Source: Nitrobacter sp051535215
Lineage (GTDB): Bacteria > Pseudomonadota > Alphaproteobacteria > Rhizobiales > Xanthobacteraceae
Direction: 5' to 3'
NCBI RefSeq assembly: GCF_051535215.1
Contig: NZ_JBPPLY010000016.1
Location: forward strand, 1 to 64,000
DNA length: 64,000 bases
Both the position numbers and the translations under genes were made by a program. Shown here piece by piece: positions 1-8,204 of the stretch (position 1 is the stretch's first letter; the number at the start of each line of letters is the position of its first letter). Under the pieces are notes generated by a model, which saw only the letters and a list, made by a program, of their open reading frames with translations, was not told where the DNA came from and did no database searches.

Positions 1-189
1 GGGAGGTGCTATTCCTCCCGTCGTTTGTCGCGCGCAGAATTAATCGCGGCGAGTCTGCCCGCTGATTTGCAGGCAAACAGCAATCTACCAACCTGGGTTC
101 GGGTAAACGCTCCCACCGCGATCAGTATCGCGGTAGGAGTCATCAGCCTTGCGGCGGTTTGGGGGACTCTATCCCAGATGATTTTCTAA
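1..189 (+). CDS. C-terminal end of an unidentified protein (cut by window edge)
   Basis: A frame is open from base 1 to a TAA at 187-189 and gives 62 residues without a start, so the beginning would lie outside the window. The last 28 residues contain one hydrophobic stretch (about residues 42-56, AISIAVGVISLAAVW) that would form a membrane anchor ending a few residues before the C-terminus. The preceding part is rich in Ala, Leu and Arg. I do not recognise the family. The hairpin-forming bases 112-139 lie inside this frame, so I read them as coding rather than as a structured RNA. An open frame of 62 codons in GC-rich DNA can occur by chance, so this call is tentative. Confidence 0.4.
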   Translation, partial: GRCYSSRRLSRAELIAASLPADLQANSNLPTWVRVNAPTAISIAVGVISLAAVWGTLSQMIF

Positions 190-1001
190 CATAGACTGGC
201 GTTTTTGGTTTTTGCAACGACGCAATCTATGCGCAGCGCGACGACCACCTCTGTCGTAATCGCGATGGTCGCTCGCAATGCAACATCATCAAAGCGCAGT
301 CAGTGATGCCGATACCGACTTCGTAGAGCAAAGGCACTGCGTCGTCTGCGCAATTTTTCCGTCGTACTCTTCGAGCATAAAACGCCCGTTATTGGCTGAC
401 TTCTCGCAATGCGCAAAACTTGAAACAGGTGAATGGAGACTTCCTTAACCGTCTGCCGATCGATGACTCCGGACGTTGCGCGACTATGCTCGCACGGCCG
501 ATTGAGAGGACGGGGCACAAGATCGGCATCACGCTCTCTCACCGGGGTAAGAGACGGCAACGGTGCAAGCCGAAGCGTAAGACCGTGCGACGCGGCGCTC
601 GCCGCACGGATCGGCAACGACGTGTGTATCGCAACATCGCAAGGGTCTAGGTGCATGTTGCGCGATAGGCCACAAGAAATGGACCATAAGCGAGACCATC
701 GACACGAGCCGCCGCAACGTTTGACCGATCATGCCCACTACCGACGAAATACACACGTCGCACTTTTATTAAGAGATGAATTTCACGGTTGATATGCCGT
801 GATTTCATCATGACCAGACGCGACGCCATGAGTCGTTCCTTCCCTCAACTCCGAACACGATTCCGGACGCGCGGGATTCCGTATCGATATTCGTGGGAAT
901 GACGCCGGCGTATTGCATGCGCCTCCGGGCAAGACTCGCGATCGGAGCTTATTGATCGCGCCGCCGTTTCACGCCATCTGAGGGGCAGGGGTACCCGTTC
1001 C
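190..1001. other. Long stretch with no convincing gene
   Basis: About 0.8 kb between the first partial frame and the antiporter gene. Short frames exist on both strands (for example 433-792 plus and 300-656 minus), but none has a good ribosome binding site, a recognisable domain or the third-position GC bias of the neighbours. The stretch looks less GC-rich than the flanking genes. One plus-strand frame (420-650) would encode an extremely Arg/Lys-rich tail, which I regard as a composition artefact. The last 100-150 bases presumably carry the promoter of the downstream gene; I could not pick out -35/-10 boxes with confidence. Confidence 0.4.
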
Positions 1002-2609
1002 ATGACCGAAACCTTCCTGACATCCCTGCTCGTTCTCACCATTCTTGCCGCATCGGCGGCATTGGCCCGGCGGCTGGTGACGGCGCCCGCCATCGTGTTT
1101 CTGGTGGTCGGCATCGTGCTGGCTTTCGTGCCGGGCTTTCCGCCTGTTGAAATGGCGCCCGAAAGCGTGCTGCTGATGGTGCTGCCGCCGCTGATCTATT
1201 CCGCCGGTGTCTCCATGAGCTGGCGCGAATTCAGATCCAATCTGAGGCCGATCGCCCTGCTTGCCATCGGCTGCGTCATCTTCACGACCTGCGCGGTCGC
1301 AGCCGCCACGCACTGGCTGCTCGGCCTGCCCTGGGGCGTGGGCTTCGTGCTCGGCGCAATCGTCTCGCCGCCCGACGTGGTGGCGCCGCTCGCCATCGCC
1401 AAGCGTCTGCATCTGCCGCACCGGATCCTGGTCATCCTCGAGGGCGAAGGCCTCGCCAACGATGCCACCGCGCTGATCCTTTATCGCTTCGCCGTGCTCG
1501 CGGTGTCGACCGGCACCTTTTCGCTGCCGACCGCCGCCGGATCGTTCGTTCTCATCCTGCTCGGCGAGATCGCATTCGGCATCATTGTCGGCTGGCTCAG
1601 CTTGCGGCTGCGCCAGTGGGCCCATGACGCGCGGGTGGAAATCCTGCTGTCGCTGCTGACGCCCTATCTCGCCTATTGGGTTCCCGAACATCTCGGCGGC
1701 TCCGGCGTGATCGCCACCGTCGTCGCCGGACTTTACGTGAGTTGGAACGGCCCGCTGCTGATCTCGGCGGCGACGCGCCTTCAGGGCATCTTCTTCTGGG
1801 ACCTCGCGATCTGGCTGATCGAGGGCGTGCTGTTCCTGCTGATGGGTTTCGAGGTCCGGGTGCTGATGGAGAAGGCCAAGGCAGTCCCGGTCGACCAGGT
1901 GCTGGTGGCGATCGCGTTGACGTCGGCCATCGTGATCGCCGCGCGCTTCATCTGGGTGTTCCCCGGCAGCTACCTGACCCGCATCCTGAGCGCGCGGGTC
2001 CGGCGGCGCGATCCGACGCCACCATGGCGCTATATCGTGGTGATCGGCTTCACCGGCATTCGCGGTGTGGTGTCGCTCGCGGTGGCGCTGGCCCTGCCGC
2101 TGACGCTGCCGGGCGGTGAGGCGTTTCCCTATCGCGACCTCATCCAGTTGACGAGCTTCGGCGTGATCTTCGTGACGCTGTTCGGCATCGGCATGACGCT
2201 GCCGCTCGTCGTCAAGCTGCTCGGCATTTCGAAGCACGGCCACCGCGAGGCGCTGAACGAGCGTGAGGCGGAAATAGCGGCGCGACGAACCATCATCGAG
2301 GCTGCGCGCGAAGCGCTCACGACCATTATCGCCGAGCGCAAGCTACCCGAGGGACTCGCCAAATTTCTCGAAGCGCGGCACGAAACCCGGATGCGGGCAC
2401 TGCCCGATCCGCCGCGGGACGGCGACGAACATTCGCCGGCGACGAGGGGAGCATCCATGGTGCGCGAAATCATCGGCATCGAGCGCACGCATCTGCACCG
2501 GCTCTTGCGCGAAGGCAAGATCACCGACGAAACCCGCCGACGAATAGAACGTGATCTCGACCTCGAGGAAGCGGTGGTCGACAACCGGGAAAAGCACACG
2601 CCGCTGTAA
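1002..2609 (+). CDS. Na+/H+ antiporter, CPA1/NhaP-like family
   Basis: The 535-residue protein is an inner-membrane cation/proton antiporter, expected to expel Na+ or K+ in exchange for protons and help control internal pH. The first ~400 residues consist of about 12 hydrophobic segments. The segment EGLAND near residues 149-154 places an Asn-Asp pair where CPA1 antiporters carry their ion-binding residues. A glycine-rich GIRGVVSLAVALALP stretch near residue 355 is typical of the family. From about residue 405 onward the chain is hydrophilic, helical and charged, a cytoplasmic regulatory tail ending in an acidic region; I see no TrkA-C or cyclic-nucleotide domain in it. The ATG at 1002 is the first start in the frame. 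The gene seems to stand alone. Transported ion and direction are not determinable from sequence. Confidence 0.88.
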   Translation: MTETFLTSLLVLTILAASAALARRLVTAPAIVFLVVGIVLAFVPGFPPVEMAPESVLLMVLPPLIYSAGVSMSWREFRSNLRPIALLAIGCVIFTTCAVAAATHWLLGLPWGVGFVLGAIVSPPDVVAPLAIAKRLHLPHRILVILEGEGLANDATALILYRFAVLAVSTGTFSLPTAAGSFVLILLGEIAFGIIVGWLSLRLRQWAHDARVEILLSLLTPYLAYWVPEHLGGSGVIATVVAGLYVSWNGPLLISAATRLQGIFFWDLAIWLIEGVLFLLMGFEVRVLMEKAKAVPVDQVLVAIALTSAIVIAARFIWVFPGSYLTRILSARVRRRDPTPPWRYIVVIGFTGIRGVVSLAVALALPLTLPGGEAFPYRDLIQLTSFGVIFVTLFGIGMTLPLVVKLLGISKHGHREALNEREAEIAARRTIIEAAREALTTIIAERKLPEGLAKFLEARHETRMRALPDPPRDGDEHSPATRGASMVREIIGIERTHLHRLLREGKITDETRRRIERDLDLEEAVVDNREKHTPL

Positions 2610-2729
2610 TATTCTGCATGACTAATACTAACGTGAGGTCAAAGGCGCAGCCATTATTTGCCGGCGCGCATTAAAATAACGTCATCCATCATGCACGATG
2701 ATGCGCTTGTTCGTTACGTCGGAGTGCGG

Positions 2730-3263
2730 ATGCAAATCAAACCAGCGACACGCGGATTTTCTTTATTTGTTATTTTTGTATGCATCCTCGTCATCTGTGG
2801 ATGCTTGTCCATACTGCTCGTCTTGTTCACGCCCGATCGTCCGACAGACTATGCGACAGTTGCGATTTTCTGTATTCTGGTTGTCGTGACTGGATGGATG
2901 GTCAACTGCATTCACATCTGTATACAGATGTACGTGCAATATCCCCATTTTAAGATCGACGTTGAATCGGGCAGGCTGTCGATCACGAATCAAAACGAGA
3001 TAATCAACATCAAGGCATCGGATGTCGAAGCCTACTATCTGTATAACAACAAGATCAGGCTTGTTCTGCGCGAGAAAGCCGAATTCCGGGACATGCTTCC
3101 TTTTGTCAAGCTAAGGAAGGGACGCCTTGAGATTTCGCTCAACAAGCTTGGCGGGCGCATTCCCGCCGCAACCTGGCTTCAGAGATTTGACAGCGACTTC
3201 AATGTCAAAAGCAAAATCAATCTTGGAATGATCGCCCAAGTATTCGGCTACGGACTATCTTGA
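2730..3263 (+). CDS. Small membrane protein of unknown function
   Basis: A 177-residue protein with two hydrophobic segments near the N-terminus (about residues 8-33 and 41-63) followed by a soluble domain of about 110 residues rich in Lys, Ile and Asn. This resembles small bacterial PH-like membrane proteins in layout, but I do not recognise a family. I chose the ATG at 2730 because GGAG sits at 2721-2724 just upstream; an in-frame ATG at 2658 would add 24 residues with no ribosome binding site. Codon use is unlike the neighbours: many A/T-ending codons and clearly lower GC, which suggests recent acquisition or weak selection. It lies alone between the antiporter gene and the convergent ispG. 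Confidence 0.6.
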   Translation: MQIKPATRGFSLFVIFVCILVICGCLSILLVLFTPDRPTDYATVAIFCILVVVTGWMVNCIHICIQMYVQYPHFKIDVESGRLSITNQNEIINIKASDVEAYYLYNNKIRLVLREKAEFRDMLPFVKLRKGRLEISLNKLGGRIPAATWLQRFDSDFNVKSKINLGMIAQVFGYGLS

Positions 3264-3336
3264 AAGAAACATTAGTCATGGCCGGACCCAAGCCAAGCCA
3301 TGACGTCAATCCGAGGTTTTCAATACAGTCGCCGTC

Positions 3337-4629
<1,293 letters not shown>

Positions 4630-4685
4630 GGGTCTCAAATATCAGGTTTTCGTCGGATTCAGCAACGGATCAATGGCTGGCGGGC

Positions 4686-4757
4686 GGTATCCCGAATTCG
4701 AAGTTCGCTCAACCTTACAGCTACCCCTTTTGCGAACTTCGAATTCAAAGGGATACC
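4686..4757. repeat. Large bulged palindrome (8 bp + 15 bp arms)
   Basis: The inner arms are perfect: GAATTCGAAGTTCGC at 4694-4708 and its exact reverse complement at 4732-4746, with a 23-base loop. The stem continues outward with GGTATCCC (4686-4693) paired to GGGATACC (4750-4757) after a 3-base bulge (4747-4749). There is no T tract, so it is not a standard terminator. The inner arm sequence occurs again at 18239-18253. It sits in the gap between the DMT-family gene and ispG, immediately next to a second palindrome, and looks like a repetitive extragenic palindrome that would fold in RNA. Confidence 0.75.
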
Positions 4758-4772
4758 GCTAAATTTCTAATT

Positions 4773-5750
4773 CTAGTGCGGTTTAGGTTCAGGAGTTTCC
4801 TCCAAAACATGCGGCGAAGGGAGAGGAAACTCCTGAACCACCGCACTAAGCCGGTTCACGAGGTAAAGACCGGCAGCCACCAACAGCGCCGCAAATCCGA
4901 AAGCCGGCGTCAGCGGGTCATGCATGATCACATAGCCAGCCGCGACGCCAAACAAAGGGGTGATGAAGGTAAAAGCCGACAATTTGCTGGCCGAATAAGT
5001 CTTAACCATTGAAAACCATATCAAAAATGTCAAGCCCACCACCCAGACGGCCTGATAGGCCATCAGCGACAGCGCCAGCGGCCCCGGAATCCGCTCCAGC
5101 GTCTCACCGGCGGCCAAGGCCGCGACGCCGAGAATCGGAATCGATACTGCGACCTGATAGATCAAGGTTTTTTCCGGCGGCGCCGAGATCAGTGAACTCG
5201 CCTTCACCAGGAGCGTGGTGGCGGCCCACAGCGCGCCACCGCCGACGATCATGACGTCGCCGAGCAGCACGCGGCTATCGACATCCGGCTGCGGCACACC
5301 GATCGCGCAGGCGACGCCGGCGAAGCAGAGCGCGAGGCCGCTCCATTGTGACGCCCGCAGTCTTTCCCCGAGAATACGGGAGGAGCCGAGCGCGACAAAG
5401 AACGGCGCGGTATAGAGAAACACCACCGCGCGCGACGCCGTGGTCAGCAGCAGCCCGTGGTAGATCAGTACGAATTCGAATCCGAACAGCACGCCGGCGG
5501 CCAGACCAGGGCCAAGCGTGCCGTCGCGCTCGAACAACGCCACGCCCCGCAGTCGCGCAATCACCAGCAGCACGACGAGGGCGCCGCAGGAGCGGATGAA
5601 AGCTTGCAGAAACGGCGGAATGTCGGGCAGGACAAGTTTCACCGCGACCTGATTGAAGCCCCAGCTCAGGCAGAGCATCAGCATCAGGGCGATCGCACCG
5701 GCGCTCAGCGGGCGGCTCGCGGATGTCAGGGCTGGATCGCTTGTTGACAT
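4773..5750 (-). CDS. DMT-superfamily (EamA domain) membrane transporter
   Basis: The 325-residue inner-membrane protein has about ten hydrophobic segments arranged as two EamA repeats, the drug/metabolite transporter layout of exporters for amino acids, nucleotides or drugs. Typical features are the early segment MLMLCLSWGFNQVAVKL and the second-repeat pattern ending in VAAGLYLVNR. The ATG at 5750 follows GGGGA in the mRNA; a start at 5783 would add eleven residues with no signal. It begins 60 bases after the zur stop on the same strand, so the two are probably co-transcribed, raising the possibility of zinc-linked regulation (inference only). Its last ~25 codons overlap a second strong palindrome. 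Substrate unknown. Confidence 0.85.
   Translation of the reverse strand: MSTSDPALTSASRPLSAGAIALMLMLCLSWGFNQVAVKLVLPDIPPFLQAFIRSCGALVVLLVIARLRGVALFERDGTLGPGLAAGVLFGFEFVLIYHGLLLTTASRAVVFLYTAPFFVALGSSRILGERLRASQWSGLALCFAGVACAIGVPQPDVDSRVLLGDVMIVGGGALWAATTLLVKASSLISAPPEKTLIYQVAVSIPILGVAALAAGETLERIPGPLALSLMAYQAVWVVGLTFLIWFSMVKTYSASKLSAFTFITPLFGVAAGYVIMHDPLTPAFGFAALLVAAGLYLVNRLSAVVQEFPLPSPHVLEETPEPKPH
4774..4848. repeat. Large bulged palindrome overlapping a gene 3' end
   Basis: The inner arms are 17 bp and perfect: GGTTCAGGAGTTTCCTC at 4786-4802 and its reverse complement at 4823-4839. The outer arms are TAGTGCGGT (4774-4782) and ACCGCACTA (4840-4848), separated from the inner stem by a 3-base bulge on one side (4783-4785). 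The loop is 20 bases. Most of the element lies within the final codons of the DMT-family gene and includes its stop codon, so the element also encodes that protein's C-terminus. It has the same design as the palindrome at 4686-4757, only 16 bases away. Confidence 0.75.
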
Positions 5751-5810
5751 AATCCCCGGTGAGCCAAATCGCTGCCGTATCATAATAGATGGAGCACCGG
5801 ATGGTTGGCG

Positions 5811-6302
5811 CTAGGCCGCGTTCTGGCAATGCGCGCAGGTGCCGGTGATTTCGACCACCGACAGCTTCGGCGTGAAGCCGGTGGAGCGCACCGCGTCGCT
5901 GAGACTCTGCGCCACGCGGCTTGCCGGAATCTCGCCGACAGACCCGCAACGCTCGCAAATGAGAAAAGCCACCAGCGCACTCGCATCATGGTCGTGCCCG
6001 CAAGCCAGAAACGCGTTACGGCTTTCGATGCGGTGAACGAGGCCGTTCTCCATCAGAAAGTCGAGCGCGCGATAGACCGTGATCGGAGCCGGACGCGGCA
6101 TCGATTTGGCCAGTTCCTCGATCACTTCATAGGCGCCAAGCGGACGATGGCTCGACAGCAGTGCCTGCAGCACCTGGCGGCGGATCGGCGTGAACTTCTG
6201 CGCACGCTGGGCACAGACCTTCTCCGCATGGCTGATCGCCTCCGAGGCGCAGCGGTCGTGATCGTGCCCGGGCACGGGAAATGTCGGTCTGGTCGCTGTC
6301 AT
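5811..6302 (-). CDS. zur: Fur-family zinc uptake regulator (Zur)
   Basis: The 163-residue protein is a Fur-superfamily repressor, most like Zur, which binds DNA when loaded with Zn2+ and shuts down zinc import. A winged-helix domain (about residues 35-95, FTPIRRQVLQALLSSHRPLG onward, with PITVYRALDFL as recognition part) is followed by a dimerisation and metal domain. CERC and CAHC pairs give a structural Zn4-Cys site, and the N-terminal HDHDRC and central GHDHD supply further ligands. The His/Asp/Cys-rich N-terminus favours Zur over Fur or Irr. The gene leads a probable operon with the DMT-family transporter and is divergent from marR across 256 bases. I looked for a clear Zur box in that gap and did not find one I trust. 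Confidence 0.88.
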   Translation of the reverse strand: MTATRPTFPVPGHDHDRCASEAISHAEKVCAQRAQKFTPIRRQVLQALLSSHRPLGAYEVIEELAKSMPRPAPITVYRALDFLMENGLVHRIESRNAFLACGHDHDASALVAFLICERCGSVGEIPASRVAQSLSDAVRSTGFTPKLSVVEITGTCAHCQNAA

Positions 6303-6473
6303 CTGATGTTTATTTAAACCGTTTGAGCGGATTTCGCCGCTCCGATTTCAGTTCAGCAGCCATATTCGCTGAATACCTGCATATTGCATTGCAGCATAGC
6401 CGTCCACCCGAAGGTATTATGTGCAGGCAAGAAATTCGGACGGGAACGGGGTTCCCAGCCAAAAAGTCAGCCA

Positions 6474-6491
6474 TGACCTGCACGCAGGTCA
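6474..6491. promoter_or_regulatory. Perfect palindrome between zur and marR (candidate operator)
   Basis: TGACCTGC and GCAGGTCA are perfect inverted 8-mers around a 2-base centre. It lies 68 bases upstream of the marR start and 172 bases upstream of zur. Its size and symmetry fit a site for a dimeric repressor. A smaller one, GGGAAC-GGG-GTTCCC, lies just beside it at 6442-6456. Which protein binds either is unknown. Confidence 0.4.
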
Positions 6492-6520
6492 GCTTTTCCA
6501 TAGCGGAGGTAATGCTTTTC

Positions 6521-6534
6521 ATAAGCTTGCTTAT
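6521..6534. promoter_or_regulatory. Candidate MarR operator over the marR-emrAB promoter
   Basis: ATAAGC-TT-GCTTAT is a perfect inverted repeat ending 24 bases before the marR ATG and running into the AT-rich TATTATAA stretch that could be the -10 region. MarR proteins often repress their own operon from such a site. The ribosome binding site AGGAG follows at 6548-6552. Assignment to this MarR is inference from position and symmetry. Confidence 0.45.
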
Positions 6535-6558
6535 TATAACGAGTGTTAGGAGTTCCAT

Positions 6559-7047
6559 ATGCCGGACCGTTCAATCGAAAGCGACTTTTTGTTTACCCTG
6601 TTCGAGGTGCAGCGCCTGCTTCGGCTCTTCGCCGACAAACAGGCATCGCGCTACGGTCTGAACCGGGCGCAGTGGGCCGTGCTCGCCAAACTGGAACGCA
6701 CCGAGGGCCTGAAGCAGGCAGATGTCGCCGAGATGATGGAAATGCAGCCGATCACGCTGACACGGCTGATCGACAAACTCTGCAAGGCCGGCCTGATCGA
6801 GCGCCGCGGCGACGAAACAGATCGCCGCATCAATCGTCTTTACCTGACCAAGGCCGCGCGGCCCCTGCTGGCCCAGCTCGCCGTGTTGCGCGGCGAAATC
6901 ACGCGAGCGGCGCTCGCCGATATCAGCCTCTCCGACGCGCACCGTCTGATCGCGCAGCTCGAAACCGTCAAGGACAACGTTCGTAACGCGCTGCAAGGCA
7001 ACGCGCCCACAAACAGCGAGAAAACGAAAGAGCGGCACTATGGCTGA
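6559..7047 (+). CDS. MarR-family transcriptional regulator of an efflux operon
   Basis: The 162-residue protein is a winged-helix MarR repressor, a dimer that typically releases DNA on binding a phenolic or drug-like ligand. The DNA-binding core runs from about residue 37 (LNRAQWAVLAKLERTEG) through the recognition helix (MEMQPITLTRLIDKL) and the wing with GDETDRRINRLYLT, where the Asp-Arg-Arg is the family hallmark. AGGAG precedes the ATG by six bases. Its last eight bases overlap the start of the HlyD-family gene, so the genes are translationally coupled, and the order marR-emrA-emrB matches E. coli mprA-emrAB. Autoregulation is likely given the palindromes upstream. Confidence 0.92.
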   Translation: MPDRSIESDFLFTLFEVQRLLRLFADKQASRYGLNRAQWAVLAKLERTEGLKQADVAEMMEMQPITLTRLIDKLCKAGLIERRGDETDRRINRLYLTKAARPLLAQLAVLRGEITRAALADISLSDAHRLIAQLETVKDNVRNALQGNAPTNSEKTKERHYG

Positions 7048-8200
7048 GCCCGCCCTCAAATTTCCGCCCGACCAGAAGGGCACGCCGCCGGAGCCACCTC
7101 TACCGACGGCCACCGATGCAAAGCCCCGCCGGCAGTTGCTGGCTTCGCTGCGCCGCTACCGCCGGCCGCTGCTCCTGGTCGTGCTGCCCCTGATCGCGCT
7201 GATCGCCGGGCTGACGTTCTATCTGTCGGGCGGCCGCTACGTGACCACCGACGACGCCTATGTCGGCGCGCAGAAGGTTCTGATCACGCCCGAGGTCTCC
7301 GGCAAGATCGACAGCGTGACCGTGAAGGAGGGACAACACGTCAAGGCGGGCGATTTGCTGTTCGAAATCGATCCCGTGCCGTTCCGCCTGGCTGTCCAGC
7401 AGGCGGAAGCGAAGCTGAACGAAGCGACGATCGAGTACAATACGCTGAAATCGAACCTCGCCAATTACGCCCAGTCCGAGGCGCTTGCTCAGGAAAGCAT
7501 CGACGTCAAGCAACGCGACGTCGATCGCAAGACAACGCTTGTGAAAAGCAACTCCGGATCGCGCCTCGATCTCGACAACGCGCTCAGCGCGCTGGTGCAG
7601 GCGCAGGGCGTGAACCAGATTCTGGAGCAGCAGATTTCGAACACCCGCAACAAACTGCTCGGCAATCCAGAACTGCCGCTGGAGAAATTTCCGGCCTACG
7701 CGCAGGCCAAGGCCGCGCTGGCCGACGCGCAGCGTAACCTTGCGAATACGGAGCTGCGCGCGCCGATCGAGGGCGTCGCGACGCAGGTCGACAACATCCA
7801 GCTCGGCCGCTTCGTGACAGCGGGAACGCCGGTGTTCAGCGTCGTCGATCTCGATCACCCGTGGGTCGACGCGAATCCCAAGGAATCCGATTTCACCTAC
7901 GTGGCCGTCGGACAGCCCGTCAATCTCTCCATCGATTCGTTCCCCGATCATGTCTTCAAGGGCACGGTCGGGTCGCTCAGCCCCGGCACCGGCGCAACAT
8001 TCGCGATCCTGCCGCCGCAGAACGCCACCGGCAACTTCGTCAAGATCGTGCAGCGCATTCCTGTGCGGATCTATTTCGACAAAAACGATGCACAGGTCAG
8101 CAAACTGAAATCAGGCATGAGCGTCTACGTCTCGATCGACACCAATCACCGCCGCTCGCTCGCAGGCCTGTTCGGCCTGTCCCGCGCGAAGCAGGATTAG
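7040..8200 (+). CDS. HlyD/EmrA-family periplasmic adaptor of a multidrug pump
   Basis: The 386-residue membrane-fusion protein links an inner-membrane MFS pump to an outer-membrane channel. It has a short cytoplasmic N-terminus, one membrane anchor (about residues 43-62), a first half-lipoyl motif (GKIDSVTVKEGQHVKAGD, about residues 88-105), a long coiled-coil hairpin (about 115-225), a second half-lipoyl region (LRAPIEGVATQVDNIQLGR) and a beta-barrel C-terminus. That layout is typical of EmrA. It overlaps marR by eight bases and ends four bases before the MFS gene. No TolC-like gene is present in this window, so the outer channel must be encoded elsewhere. Confidence 0.92.
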   Translation: MAEPALKFPPDQKGTPPEPPLPTATDAKPRRQLLASLRRYRRPLLLVVLPLIALIAGLTFYLSGGRYVTTDDAYVGAQKVLITPEVSGKIDSVTVKEGQHVKAGDLLFEIDPVPFRLAVQQAEAKLNEATIEYNTLKSNLANYAQSEALAQESIDVKQRDVDRKTTLVKSNSGSRLDLDNALSALVQAQGVNQILEQQISNTRNKLLGNPELPLEKFPAYAQAKAALADAQRNLANTELRAPIEGVATQVDNIQLGRFVTAGTPVFSVVDLDHPWVDANPKESDFTYVAVGQPVNLSIDSFPDHVFKGTVGSLSPGTGATFAILPPQNATGNFVKIVQRIPVRIYFDKNDAQVSKLKSGMSVYVSIDTNHRRSLAGLFGLSRAKQD

Positions 8201-8204
8201 AGCG

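Noticed and set aside
112..139. Hairpin CTCC-ACCGCGAT...ATCGCGGT-GGAG considered as a riboswitch or small RNA
   Set aside because: It lies inside a frame open from base 1 with a membrane-segment-like C-terminus, and I could not match it to any known RNA class.
420..792. Plus-strand frames with a very basic, histone-like composition
   Set aside because: No ribosome binding site and no recognisable family; several frames overlap here and none shows coding bias.
969..2243. A 424-codon minus-strand frame opposite the antiporter gene
   Set aside because: It is rich in His, Gln, Asp and Arg, a typical antisense shadow of a GC-rich gene, while the plus-strand frame has clear antiporter motifs.
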